NCBI RefSeq assembly: GCF_000012985.1
Contig: NC_007645.1
Span: forward strand, 3,130,501 to 3,194,500
Direction of reading: 5' to 3'
DNA: 64,000 bases
From: Hahella chejuensis KCTC 2396
GTDB taxonomy: Bacteria > Pseudomonadota > Gammaproteobacteria > Pseudomonadales > Oleiphilaceae
A program made the position numbers and the translations under genes. This document shows positions 26,538 through 35,154 of this stretch, in pieces. Positions within the stretch are counted from its first letter, which is position 1. Each line of letters opens with the position of its first letter. Below the pieces are notes generated by a model. It made no database searches and was not told the DNA's origin. It saw nothing but the letters and a program-made list of their open reading frames with translations.

Positions 26538-27929
26538 CTAGAACATCCAGCGATTCCAATTACCGTAATGCCTGTTGATGTCGCCGCGCGGCAGACTCAA
26601 CAGGATCAAGGCTACGCCGGCGGTGATGCTAGCGAGCGAGGCGTACAGGCCGGGTCCATAGGCGAAGGGCGTAAACAATAGACAGACGCCAAGCGGGATC
26701 AACAGAAAGCGCACTGGTCTGGCGACCTCCGTCAACGCGATCACCGCCACGGTAATGGTCAACGAACCAATCAGATGGTCCCAGTCCGCCATCCCTCCCT
26801 CGGTTCCGAACAGCAGTCGCGTGAACATCAAAGCCACGCCGATGAGTATGCTCACTGCGAGGTTCCATGGGAGTCCCACACCGCCGCCCACGATATCTTT
26901 CATAATGGCGGCCGGGCGTTGCTCGAAGCTGGGCTCCGGCGCGACGCGTCCGCCACTGTCCTCATCGCCGAGGAAAAACACTTTCCAAAGCGAGCGCCCC
27001 GCCTGTTTGCGTCGAAACAGAAATTGGCCTGTGGCCAACAACTCGTCCAGCGAGTAGGGGATCTGCAACAACATGGCGGTGGCCGCAATCAGACAGAGGG
27101 AGCACCAAGTCCCCAGCAAAATGGGCTGAATAATGATGAACGTGATGGAGACTATGCCCAGAGGCACAATCATGAATCCAAACAGCGCCACCAGCCAGGG
27201 CATGGTGCGCCAGCGTTTGGGGGAGCCCACCAGCCCTGAGAGGATTTCCAGCGCATAAGTTAATGCGCCCACGCCGGCGTCTGGAACCGGCCAGGCTTCG
27301 GACACATACGAAGTGATAATTTCCTCAGCGCCGTTTTGGGGATCGGTACGAGAGCCGGCGAAGAAGGGGTCCCACACTTCGGGAATATGCTGCAACTGAT
27401 ATGCGCACAGGTAAGTTGAAATTAGCAGTCCGACTATGGCCAAGGCGATTATCGGCAGACGTTGGAACCAGCTTGAGGGGTTGAAGTCCCACCCAGGGGG
27501 AATGTTGGTTTCATCCAGCTCCGCCCGTGATGAAACGCCGGGAGAGGGCGGTAGCCCGATAGCGAAGCCGATAACCAGAATGCCCGTCAGAGAGCTGTTC
27601 AAGTATGCAGCTGCGTTGGGTGTCCAGAATAGCAGCGGCGCGGACAACAGCCACAGTCCCACTATGGCGCAAACCCAGCGAGCGCAGCTCCACCGCCAGG
27701 ACAAGGACGCGGAGGCGAAGACTAACAATACGACGCCCGCCGCTATATCGCTGTAAACCATGCCTGGCTCCCTGTAGTCTCGCAGCGCCGGCGAACAGAC
27801 GAGCCAGAAAGCCAGGGCCATGTTCATGAAGTGAGCCCACAGGTTGCGGCTATGCAGGGCCCGGTATTGGTCGCGATGTACGATGGAGCGCGAAAATGGC
27901 GATGATGACCGGATAATCTGTTCCTGCAT
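26538..27929 (-). CDS. SPW-repeat / VKOR-like membrane protein
   Basis: 463 residues from the ATG at 27929 with AGGAG upstream. About ten membrane segments. The N-terminal part has the SPW repeat type (LWAHFMNMALAFWLVCSPAL, then LWLLSAPLLFW); the middle has a vitamin-K-epoxide-reductase-like domain with the redox motif CSLC (GTWCSLCLIAA) and partner cysteine YLCAY. VKOR proteins reoxidise disulphide-forming partners in the periplasm. A second SPW-like region ends the protein. It sits between the epimerase and PfpI genes in one transcription direction. Confidence 0.8.
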   Translation of the reverse strand: MQEQIIRSSSPFSRSIVHRDQYRALHSRNLWAHFMNMALAFWLVCSPALRDYREPGMVYSDIAAGVVLLVFASASLSWRWSCARWVCAIVGLWLLSAPLLFWTPNAAAYLNSSLTGILVIGFAIGLPPSPGVSSRAELDETNIPPGWDFNPSSWFQRLPIIALAIVGLLISTYLCAYQLQHIPEVWDPFFAGSRTDPQNGAEEIITSYVSEAWPVPDAGVGALTYALEILSGLVGSPKRWRTMPWLVALFGFMIVPLGIVSITFIIIQPILLGTWCSLCLIAATAMLLQIPYSLDELLATGQFLFRRKQAGRSLWKVFFLGDEDSGGRVAPEPSFEQRPAAIMKDIVGGGVGLPWNLAVSILIGVALMFTRLLFGTEGGMADWDHLIGSLTITVAVIALTEVARPVRFLLIPLGVCLLFTPFAYGPGLYASLASITAGVALILLSLPRGDINRHYGNWNRWMF

Positions 27930-27972
27930 AGCGGGCTCCTTTTGTGTGTTCACGGGCGGATACGATTAGTTG

Positions 27973-28509
27973 TCAGAGCGCGGAGATGGCGTCCTTTATA
28001 GCGCTCACGAAAGCGTCGAGGTCGCCGGGATGACGGGCGGTAATGATATTGCGGTCGCGCACCGTGGCTTCGTCCACCCATTCAGCGCCAGCGTTTTTCA
28101 TGTCGGTGATGATGGACTTGTAAGAGGTGGCGCGAATGCCGCGGACAATCTGAGCTTCAATCAATAGCCAGGGGCCGTGACAGATGGCGGCGATGGGTTT
28201 TTCGGCGATATTGAACTTGTGGATCAGATCTATCACTGTTTTTTCCACCCGCAGCAGATCAGGGTTGATCTGCCCTCCCGGCAACACAACTGCGTGATAA
28301 TCCTCGACATCAATATCCTGCACGGTTTTGTCCACCGGCGCTTCCTCGCCCCAGTCCTTGCCGCTCCATCCACGAATGCGACCGGATTCCAAAGAGGCTA
28401 CGTGAACCGTGGCGCCTGCGTTCCGCAGACGATCCCGGGGGACTTCCAGTTCGGATTGTTCGAACCCATGTGTGGCGATGATGAGAACCTTGGCTTCATT
28501 AATATTCAT
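27973..28509 (-). CDS. DJ-1/PfpI-family protein
   Basis: 178 residues from the ATG at 28509. Nucleophile elbow AAICHGPWLL (Cys), with Glu in HGFEQSELEVP and the trailing His of the family, as in PfpI/YhbO glyoxalase- or chaperone-like proteins. These protect against carbonyl and heat stress. It is probably the first gene of the PfpI-VKOR-epimerase transcription unit, with 43 nt to the next gene. Confidence 0.92.
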   Translation of the reverse strand: MNINEAKVLIIATHGFEQSELEVPRDRLRNAGATVHVASLESGRIRGWSGKDWGEEAPVDKTVQDIDVEDYHAVVLPGGQINPDLLRVEKTVIDLIHKFNIAEKPIAAICHGPWLLIEAQIVRGIRATSYKSIITDMKNAGAEWVDEATVRDRNIITARHPGDLDAFVSAIKDAISAL

Positions 28510-28837
28510 AGTGAATGCTTCCGTTTTTTGAGTTCCGTCTTGCGGCGCGGTTTCAAGTCCTGGAGCCACGCTGCGATGGGTGTCTTGATAGGTGCGGCAA
28601 ATTCCTTGCCATGGCTGGATTCAAGCAAGGTGGGGGGTGGGAGGGCTTGAGAGCGGTTAGAGCAGCATCTCGGATTTGTGATTTCGACGGAACTTTTTCC
28701 AACTGTCTTGTAAAGCTTACAATTAAAACTTCCCGACTTTCCCCTTGGAAGCGTGAAGGCATATACTGAGGTCAGGCCGCGGCTGGTAGGGCGGAAAAGA
28801 CACAACTTCGGGTAAGCGCATCGATGAATGGCGAACC

Positions 28838-29128
28838 ATGAAAAAGGCGACATTGGTTGACGAAGGTTGGCATAAACTTGGCGCGCCTGACTGTCGCCCC
28901 GAGCAGGCGACTGCGTACATCACTTGCAAGTTGAGACAGCTTGACGAGATAAGGAGCAAGGAGGACTTGTCCGATAACGTGCTGAATAATCTGGACGACT
29001 GCAAAGACCAGTTCTCTCTTCTGATGAAGAGTATTTCCACCGACGATTATTATCCCCAATACATTTTTACGAATCGCTTGCTTGAATTGATTCAGATAGA
29101 GATCGAACAAGTGCGCGAAGATGGATAA
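28838..29128 (+). CDS. Hypothetical protein, first of an overlapping pair
   Basis: 96 residues, helical, with Cys at three sites and no signal peptide. No family recognised. Its last 8 nt overlap the start of the next gene, so the two are translationally coupled and probably act together. Ribosome site poor; ATG chosen because the coding pattern begins there. The 28510-28837 region upstream has one mismatched GGACACCCA-like copy near 28577. Confidence 0.55.
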   Translation: MKKATLVDEGWHKLGAPDCRPEQATAYITCKLRQLDEIRSKEDLSDNVLNNLDDCKDQFSLLMKSISTDDYYPQYIFTNRLLELIQIEIEQVREDG

Positions 29129-29396
29129 AACCGCCTGTCTTAAATATCACTCCCTGAAAATGCTGATGACGCTGGATCTGAACAAAGCGTTAGAGCTCTT
29201 GGCGACTGAATATGGCGACTCTTTTTCATTGGACATTGTTTTGATGACCGATGCCGAGCGAGAGCGTTGCATGGATGTCTCTGAAGATGTAGTCATCATC
29301 AAAGAGCGATTCTGGATGTTTGAAAAGGAGGATGGCGGAGGCTTGATTCGCAGGGAGGATCTTGAGAAGAGGATTATCAACGAAGGCTGTAAGTAG
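29121..29396 (+). CDS. Hypothetical protein, second of an overlapping pair
   Basis: 91 residues, beginning inside the end of the previous gene (8-nt overlap). The sequence is acidic (DAERERCMDVSEDVVIIKE) and unlike any family I know. The tight pair is reminiscent of toxin-antitoxin or cofactor-pair operons, but no signature supports that. Confidence 0.55.
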   Translation: MDKTACLKYHSLKMLMTLDLNKALELLATEYGDSFSLDIVLMTDAERERCMDVSEDVVIIKERFWMFEKEDGGGLIRREDLEKRIINEGCK

Positions 29397-29413
29397 GACT
29401 TGGTTAGCGCTGA

Positions 29414-29446
29414 ACAAAAAAAGCCCCCAGGGCATCATGGGGGCTT
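29414..29446 (-). terminator. Rho-independent terminator after the LasA-like gene
   Basis: Read on the minus strand, AAGCCCCCA pairs with TGGGGGCTT around an 8-nt loop and is followed by seven T. It lies 17 nt past the stop codon of the protease gene and 17 nt after the plus-strand gene pair, which may also use the hairpin. Confidence 0.88.
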
Positions 29447-29462
29447 CGGATGACGGAAAATG

Positions 29463-31358
29463 TTATTCCTCCATATGCTCCGTCAAATTCATTGAGGCTC
29501 TGGCGCCAGAGCCCGTTTTATAAGTGGCCACCAGCTGTATGCCGGAATAAGGCTTAAAGGCGTGCAGCATGATGTGGAAGGTGCCGGCGTAGGGATAGCG
29601 CCAGGAGCACCATTCCATCTGCTTGGTGGAATAAGGACGACAGTGGTAGTTACTCAGCGTTGGTTGGGACTGGTGCATGACGTGCATGTCCGCGTCGCCG
29701 GTTCCGCCGGACATTTCGATGCGCAGATCCGTCGCGCCGGCGGGCACGTTCAGGCGGAAATATGACTTCTCACCCTGTGCGCCGGAGAGGTTGCGGTATA
29801 CCTGCCCATTGGACATTTCCCGGTTATTGCCCTGATCGTTGTCGTTTTCATAGCCAACCTGCAGAGAGATCCCTGAGTAGTTGGAGAAGGCGTGCAGCAT
29901 GATGTAGTACTTGCCAGCCTGAGGCGTGCGGTAGTAGCACAGCTCGTCCTGAGTGGTGGTGTAAGGGCGGCAGTTATAGTTGTTGAAGCCGGGGCGGCCG
30001 TCGCGTTTGACGTACATGTCCACGTCGCCGCGTCCACCGCTGATCTTGAAGTACAGATTGCGCGAGCCTGCTGGGACATCCAACACATAGTAGGTCAGGT
30101 CTTCTTTATTGGCGGACATGTTCTGTACGGTCTGGCCGTTGCGCAGGGTGGTTTCAGAACTGTTGTCGTCCCCGCCATCGTCGCCGCCGTTATCATCGCC
30201 TCCGTCAGTTGGATCGCCGCCGTTGGGGACGCCGGGGTTGCTCAGGGAGCGGTTGGCGCAGTAGCGGTAGTTGTCTTTGCTCAGCCAGAAGTAGTTACAG
30301 TCGCCATCGTAGCTCCAACGGCCGGTTTTCACTTTGTAGCCGGATAAGGAAACGCCTTCGAGGTGGAAGTAGCTGCCGTTGTATTTCAAGCTGAAATGCT
30401 GGTGCGGGCCCGTGGAGCTGCCGCCGTCGCAGAGCGCCTGAGACTGGTTGTTGGCATAGTTCGCCAGTTTCTGGTTTCTGGAAACGGTGGCGCGATTCTG
30501 GAATTGAATATTGTCCAGATGATAGTAAGTGGTGGACCAGCCGCCTTCGTGCAGTACTTCAACAAAACAGGAAGAGTGACGAATCGCGGTGCCTCCCGCT
30601 GACGCCGCCGCCCATTTGTTGGAGGTGTTGGAGCCCCAGTAGCCGCCGTTGTTCAAGTCCAGAGAAGACAGGGGATAGCTGCCGCTGCCGGTATAAGTGT
30701 GCGCGCCGCCAAAGTACCACTGTTCGCCCACAGGAAAAGGCAACTGCAGTAAGTTATCCGGCGGTAGGGCGTTGCGCGTGTACGCGGCGAAACGATTCAG
30801 TGCCGGAGCGGCTGAAGGCGTGGTGGATTGAGCGGTTTCCGGGAACAGGCGATGGTAAACTTCCTGGAATTCCTCAATATCGCCCTCTGAGTTGTTACGC
30901 AATTCATCTGACAAAGACTCTGTTGCGATGCCCTGACCGACGAAAGCCAGGTTCTGTTGCTCTTGTCCTACTGTTCTATAGTAGTTGGTGGCGAGACGGG
31001 TGGCGATGTCCTGCACCTGTGCATTGAAGCCGGATTCAGAAGACAGGTCTCCCATCGGCTGCTGCATGGCCGCAAACTGGCGCTCGCCCCGGCTGAGCAG
31101 GCCGCTCTGCATTTCGATCAAAGTTATCAGGACTTTGGGGCTGACGGAGCTGTAACCGGCCCAGTGAGTAATGACGTCCGCCTGATCTTTCAAATGCGGC
31201 GCATGTTCTTCCAGGTATGCCGCCACGTCAAAGTTAAGCATCTCGTCATAGGAGTATATGAACTGGTCGTCGGGAATTGCATTGCTATCGTAGGCCTGTG
31301 CGAAAAACGGCAGGGCGGTTAACGCGCAGGTCAGGATAGACTTAATCATCCTTTTCAT
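29463..31358 (-). CDS. LasA-like secreted M23 endopeptidase with two PPC domains
   Basis: 631 residues. Signal peptide about 1-22, a propeptide-like region to about 200, then an M23 domain with zinc ligands His220 and Asp234 (GGAHTYTG, SSLDL) and His319/His321 (GPHQHFSL), the LasA/staphylolysin layout. LasA cleaves pentaglycine bridges in staphylococcal walls and nicks elastin. A Gly/Asp linker (about 380-400) leads to two PPC domains (about 405-500 and 515-610) sharing GGRGDVDMYV / GGTGDADMHV and NYxCRPY motifs. PPC domains are usually clipped off during export. Monocistronic. Confidence 0.9.
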   Translation of the reverse strand: MKRMIKSILTCALTALPFFAQAYDSNAIPDDQFIYSYDEMLNFDVAAYLEEHAPHLKDQADVITHWAGYSSVSPKVLITLIEMQSGLLSRGERQFAAMQQPMGDLSSESGFNAQVQDIATRLATNYYRTVGQEQQNLAFVGQGIATESLSDELRNNSEGDIEEFQEVYHRLFPETAQSTTPSAAPALNRFAAYTRNALPPDNLLQLPFPVGEQWYFGGAHTYTGSGSYPLSSLDLNNGGYWGSNTSNKWAAASAGGTAIRHSSCFVEVLHEGGWSTTYYHLDNIQFQNRATVSRNQKLANYANNQSQALCDGGSSTGPHQHFSLKYNGSYFHLEGVSLSGYKVKTGRWSYDGDCNYFWLSKDNYRYCANRSLSNPGVPNGGDPTDGGDDNGGDDGGDDNSSETTLRNGQTVQNMSANKEDLTYYVLDVPAGSRNLYFKISGGRGDVDMYVKRDGRPGFNNYNCRPYTTTQDELCYYRTPQAGKYYIMLHAFSNYSGISLQVGYENDNDQGNNREMSNGQVYRNLSGAQGEKSYFRLNVPAGATDLRIEMSGGTGDADMHVMHQSQPTLSNYHCRPYSTKQMEWCSWRYPYAGTFHIMLHAFKPYSGIQLVATYKTGSGARASMNLTEHMEE

Positions 31359-31637
31359 GAGGTTTCTCTTTGGGATTGAGTTGTAAGTATTAGAGTTATC
31401 TTGCGCAGTCTGTATGAAGGACGGGTCCGGTGGTATCAGTAAAACGGCAGAAATTCGACTCGTCCGGTCAGGGGTGGGGTTATCTCTAAAGGGTTATCCT
31501 CTATACCGTTTAGGGTAAGTGGCGTAAACGTTATGGGTGAACTTTGAAACTTTAGTTGTGTTTGTGGAGACGAAAATGAGGTATGTGGCGTATTTTGGCG
31601 AATTGATGATGGTCGGGCTGATAAGGATAAGAACTAA

Positions 31638-31725
31638 AGATGGGTGTCCTGCTAAGCAACGAAAGTGAAATGGCGCGCTATCAATCTCAATGTGCTGTAA
31701 AAGTGGGTGTCCATTTAGAACACCC
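31638..31725 (+). repeat. Two dispersed GGACACCCA elements
   Basis: Cores TGGGTGTCC at 31641-31649 and 31704-31712. The second is followed by AGAACACCC, a partial inverted copy. Both lie in the 380-bp gap downstream of the LysR gene and upstream of the protease gene; the rest of that gap shows no gene. Confidence 0.8.
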
Positions 31726-31739
31726 GAGAAAATGCGGCT

Positions 31740-32639
31740 TTATCCCAAAGACTCCAGTTTCCATTTCAGCCGCTCCGTTGCCTGCCTGAGTATGAAGGGA
31801 AGGCGCTTGCCAAAGGAGTGCAAGGCGTACACGTCTCTGTCTTCCGCCTGCCAGTCCGGCGCGACTCTTTCCAATTCCCCCCGCCCAATGGCGTCCGCCA
31901 CGAAAATTGAGGGCGCCAGAAGCAGACCTAAGCCATGCCGGGCATAGTTGATGGCCGCCGGTAGCGTATTGACGTGCATTGCCTTGCCTGCTTGCAAAGG
32001 AACCTGCTCGCCGTTGCTGTATAGCGAGGCTTTGTGCTGCCAGGGCAGCAGGATGAGGGTGTGATTGTCCAGTTGTCTGGGGTCTGGCTTGCCATGGGTG
32101 TCCTGATAGGCTTGCGAAGCAACCAGAAACGAACGTAGGACACCCAGTTTTAGTGCGTGATAGTCGCTGTCTTTCTGGGGACCGACTGTAATCGCCATAT
32201 CCAGTTTATGTTCAAGCAGATCAAGTTTTTGATCAGAAAAAACAACATCGGCGGTGAGTTTAGGATACTGCCGACACAAGTCTGCGATGACTGACTCAAC
32301 CAACAGAGACTCAAAAGCGTGAGGGGCGGTAATCGCGATCCGACCCTGAGGTTCTTGCTCAAAGTCCTGCAACTCATCCACTGCCAACTGCAGCGTTTCC
32401 GCCATTTGTTCGCAGCGCAATGCGAATTGGCGTCCCGCAGGCGTCAGATGCAGTCGTCGGGTGCTACGACTCAGCAATTTCGTGCCGACTAATGTTTCCA
32501 GTTGACTGATATAGGTGCTGATGGCTGAACGGGTGTGTCCGAGGTTTTCCGCCGCCCCAGTGAAAGAGCCGCACTTCACCACTTCGTTAAACACCAGCAT
32601 ACGGTACGGTAGCGCCTTTTGTTCATTATTTCTAAACAT
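31740..32639 (-). CDS. LysR-family transcriptional regulator
   Basis: 299 residues. Winged helix at 8-67 (FNEVVKCGSFTGAAENLGHT and SAISTYISQLETLVGTKLL), then the two-lobed co-inducer domain from about 95. It is divergent from the SnoaL-like and esterase-like genes, 88 nt away, and probably controls them. An exact TGGGTGTCC (32095-32103) lies inside the coding region and is read as QDTHG. Near relatives regulate drug or aromatic ester metabolism, but the ligand is unknown. Confidence 0.9.
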   Translation of the reverse strand: MFRNNEQKALPYRMLVFNEVVKCGSFTGAAENLGHTRSAISTYISQLETLVGTKLLSRSTRRLHLTPAGRQFALRCEQMAETLQLAVDELQDFEQEPQGRIAITAPHAFESLLVESVIADLCRQYPKLTADVVFSDQKLDLLEHKLDMAITVGPQKDSDYHALKLGVLRSFLVASQAYQDTHGKPDPRQLDNHTLILLPWQHKASLYSNGEQVPLQAGKAMHVNTLPAAINYARHGLGLLLAPSIFVADAIGRGELERVAPDWQAEDRDVYALHSFGKRLPFILRQATERLKWKLESLG

Positions 32640-32727
32640 TGAGTTTTAAATAGGTCTAATTATTGCGTTATTGGATTCGAATATTATGCCTTCCGTTCCC
32701 AAAACAGCAAGTAGAGAGGAAAGTGAA

Positions 32728-33105
32728 ATGTCTCAAATCGTTATCGAAGAAGTACTAAACGCCAGTCGTAAATGGATCGCCAGCTTCAACCGTGGCGATG
32801 TGGAAGGTTGCCTCTCCGGCTACCTGCCCGACGCGGTCATGCGTGTGGACCCCGTTGGAGAGTTCAAAGGCGCTGGCGCTATCGCCTTATTCTGGCGCGA
32901 CTTCGCCAGTCTCAACCCCTCGCAGCTTGAGTATCTGGACGTAAACATTAAAGTCATCGACGCCAAGAGCGCTGTCCTTTCGGCTAACTGGCGCATGAAC
33001 ATCGCCAACGGCTTTATCAGCAAGGAGCTTTGGGTCAAGCAGGACAGCGGTGAATGGAAACTGGCGCAGGACGACTTCAGCGTTTTGAGCCTGACCCCAC
33101 AATAA
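32728..33105 (+). CDS. SnoaL/NTF2-like protein
   Basis: 125 residues from the ATG at 32728 (AGAGAGGA upstream). Pattern WIASFNRGDVEGCLSGYLPDAVMRV, then GAIALFWRDF and ELWVKQDSGEWKLAQDDF, as in the NTF2-like fold of SnoaL/DUF4440 proteins. These may be small isomerases or binding proteins. Cotranscription with the esterase-like gene 78 nt downstream is likely. Confidence 0.82.
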   Translation: MSQIVIEEVLNASRKWIASFNRGDVEGCLSGYLPDAVMRVDPVGEFKGAGAIALFWRDFASLNPSQLEYLDVNIKVIDAKSAVLSANWRMNIANGFISKELWVKQDSGEWKLAQDDFSVLSLTPQ

Positions 33106-33116
33106 AGCGACTGAGC

Positions 33117-33158
33117 TTATCAGGACACCCACATTATTAACCGGACACCCATTTCAAC
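33117..33158 (+). repeat. Tandem pair of GGACACCCA elements
   Basis: Two direct copies (cores 33123-33131 and 33143-33151), the first with the full TTATCA...ATTATTAA flanks. They occupy the gap between the SnoaL-like and hydrolase genes, so the transcript carries both. Confidence 0.85.
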
Positions 33159-33183
33159 GTTTGTCGATAACTCAGAGGTATCT

Positions 33184-33912
33184 ATGAAAAGCACTTATGT
33201 TCTTGTACACGCCGCATGGCTGGGCGCTTGGGCTTGGAAACCGGTTGCGGACCAACTGACGGCCATGGGGCACACTGTCATTGCGCCTGATTTGCCCGGC
33301 CACGGAGCGGATCAAACGCCAGCCAAGCTGGTCCGGTTGCAAAACTACGTGGCGACTGTGCTGGACGCGGTGGATCGCTCAGAGCAACCGGTTATTCTGG
33401 TGGGGCACAGTTTTGCGGGAGTCACCATCAGCCAAGTGGCGGAGGCGCGGCCAGAGAAAATTCGCGGTCTGGTTTACCTGGCCGCATTCCTGCTGCCCAA
33501 CGACGCTTCATTTGGCGATGCGGTGGCCGGTGTTACTGGGTCTTTGGCGGTGGATAACTTCTATTTGTCTGATGATAAAACTGAAGCCTATGTCGCTGCG
33601 GAGAAAGCTCACGCCGCCTTCGCGCAGGACGCTTCTGCAGAAGCCTTTGGCGAAGCCGCCAAGTATATGGTGGCGGAGCCCGCAGCTCCTTTGTTTGAAA
33701 AACTGAGCATCACTGAGACGCGCTGGGGAGCCATTCCCAAGTATTACATCGAAACCACTGAAGACAACGCAATTCCGTTGGCTGCGCAAAGGCAAATGGC
33801 TGAGCAGGGAGGCGTCCGCCGCACCTACTCATTAGCGACTGGTCATTGCCCAAACCTGACTCAGCCTGTGCAAGTGGCGGCATACTTGCAGTCGATTGCT
33901 GAAGACTTGTAA
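33184..33912 (+). CDS. Alpha/beta hydrolase, esterase-like
   Basis: 242 residues. Family pattern of plant methylesterase/salicylate-binding-protein-2-like hydrolases: YVLVHAAWLGAWAWKPV at the start, APDLPGHGADQTP, nucleophile elbow VGHSFAGVTI, acid in ETTEDNAIP and His in ATGHCPNLTQP. Cytoplasmic. Substrate is probably an ester of a small aromatic or aliphatic acid. Last gene of the LysR-controlled pair; a repeat hairpin serves as its terminator. Confidence 0.87.
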   Translation: MKSTYVLVHAAWLGAWAWKPVADQLTAMGHTVIAPDLPGHGADQTPAKLVRLQNYVATVLDAVDRSEQPVILVGHSFAGVTISQVAEARPEKIRGLVYLAAFLLPNDASFGDAVAGVTGSLAVDNFYLSDDKTEAYVAAEKAHAAFAQDASAEAFGEAAKYMVAEPAAPLFEKLSITETRWGAIPKYYIETTEDNAIPLAAQRQMAEQGGVRRTYSLATGHCPNLTQPVQVAAYLQSIAEDL

Positions 33913-33961
33913 CAGATTGAGACTGCGGGACATGCAGCGCTAATAGATACATGAGCCTATC

Positions 33962-33996
33962 AGGACATCCACTTTAATAAAGTGGATGTCCTTTTT
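33962..33996. repeat. Inverted pair of the dispersed element, acting as terminator
   Basis: AGGACATCCACTTT and its exact reverse complement are separated by AAT, giving a 14-bp stem followed by TTTT. The arms are the dispersed element with one change (GGACATCCA). It lies 49 nt after the hydrolase stop codon and 110 nt before the RAYT gene, so it can terminate the hydrolase transcript and marks the left flank of the transposase gene. Confidence 0.85.
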
Positions 33997-34106
33997 GGTT
34001 TTAATTCTTCTTGCTGGGTTGTTTGTCTGGCGTCAGGACTTGACGCTCACAAACAATGCTGTTTATATGGCCAGTAGTCTGGGTTGTTAGTTCAAGGAAG
34101 AAAACC

Positions 34107-35102
34107 ATGCCAAAGCCGCGGAAAGCGCAGATATCCATCGACGCCACCCCGTTTTATCACTGTATTTCCCGTTGTGTACGCCAGGCGTATTTATGCGGTC
34201 AGGATGTTGATGGCCGGGATTATTCGCATCGTCGGAAGTGGGTGGAGTCCAGAATCTTATTTCTCGCATCGGTATTCTCCATAGATGTATGCGCCTACGC
34301 GGTGATGAGCAACCACTTCCATGTCGTACTCCATATTAATCACAAACAAGTAGCCTCATGGAGTGATAGGGAAATTGTTAATCGCTGGAACAAGCTCTTC
34401 ACCGGGACTGAACTGAGCTGGCGTTACTTGCGGGGAGAACCGTTAGATGAGGTCGATCTCCAGCGTTTGCAGAAGCAGATTGCTATTTGGCGTCAGCGTC
34501 TTGCTTGCATCAGTTGGTTTATGCGCTGTCTGAATGAACCTATTGCAAGAATGGCGAACCGGGAAGACGGCTGCACTGGACGATTTTGGGAGGGACGCTT
34601 CAAGTCTCAGGCGCTGCTGGATGAAAAAGCATTACTGGCTTGCCTTGCTTATGTCGATTTGAATCCCGTGCGAGCCAATCTGGCCAGGACGCCGGAAGAA
34701 AGCGCGTACACGTCTGTTCAAAGGCGAATCAGTGCTTTAAAAAGCGAACAACCGCATCAGCCCGCTAAACTCATGCCGTTTGTGGGTCCTCAGCGAAATA
34801 TGGCCTCTCAGGGCATTCCCTTCGCCCTGGACGACTATTTGGCGCTCGTGGATTGGACGGGCAGGGCTCAAAGGGATGATAAACCTGGCTATATCCAGCA
34901 AAACTATCCGCCAATATTGCAACGCTTAAACTTCGAACCTAATCATTGGCTGACGGCCAGTCTTAAATTTGAGAGTCGCTTTAGTGGCTGGGTGGGAGCT
35001 TATTATCGTTTGAAGGCGGTCTGCGTCAAGTTGGGTTACACGCGGATTCCAGGCCGCGCCACATGCACATTGCTTTTGGCAGAGCAGAGCGCAGGGGCAT
35101 GA
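34107..35102 (+). CDS. REP-associated tyrosine transposase (RAYT), Y1 family
   Basis: 331 residues from the ATG at 34107 (GGAAG upstream). The Y1/HUH nuclease pattern is intact: H70-F-H72 in MSNHFHVVLH coordinates the metal, and a candidate catalytic Tyr182 sits in LAYVDLNPVRANL. The IS200-like domain is extended by REP-transposase features such as CTGRFWEGRFKSQALL. RAYTs cut and rejoin short palindromic REP sequences and are domesticated single-copy relatives of IS200/IS605. It is flanked at both sides by the dispersed GGACACCCA element, a candidate substrate. Confidence 0.88.
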   Translation: MPKPRKAQISIDATPFYHCISRCVRQAYLCGQDVDGRDYSHRRKWVESRILFLASVFSIDVCAYAVMSNHFHVVLHINHKQVASWSDREIVNRWNKLFTGTELSWRYLRGEPLDEVDLQRLQKQIAIWRQRLACISWFMRCLNEPIARMANREDGCTGRFWEGRFKSQALLDEKALLACLAYVDLNPVRANLARTPEESAYTSVQRRISALKSEQPHQPAKLMPFVGPQRNMASQGIPFALDDYLALVDWTGRAQRDDKPGYIQQNYPPILQRLNFEPNHWLTASLKFESRFSGWVGAYYRLKAVCVKLGYTRIPGRATCTLLLAEQSAGA

Positions 35103-35123
35103 AGAGCAAAATGAGCTGGATCT

Positions 35124-35146
35124 GTTAGAAGGACACCCACAATAAG
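35124..35146 (+). repeat. Dispersed GGACACCCA element, right flank of the RAYT gene
   Basis: GTTAGAAGGACACCCACAAT, a consensus copy 22 nt after the RAYT stop codon, in the 52-bp gap to the convergent phosphatase gene. With the inverted pair at 33962 it brackets the transposase gene. Confidence 0.82.
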
Positions 35147-35154
35147 CGCTGAGA

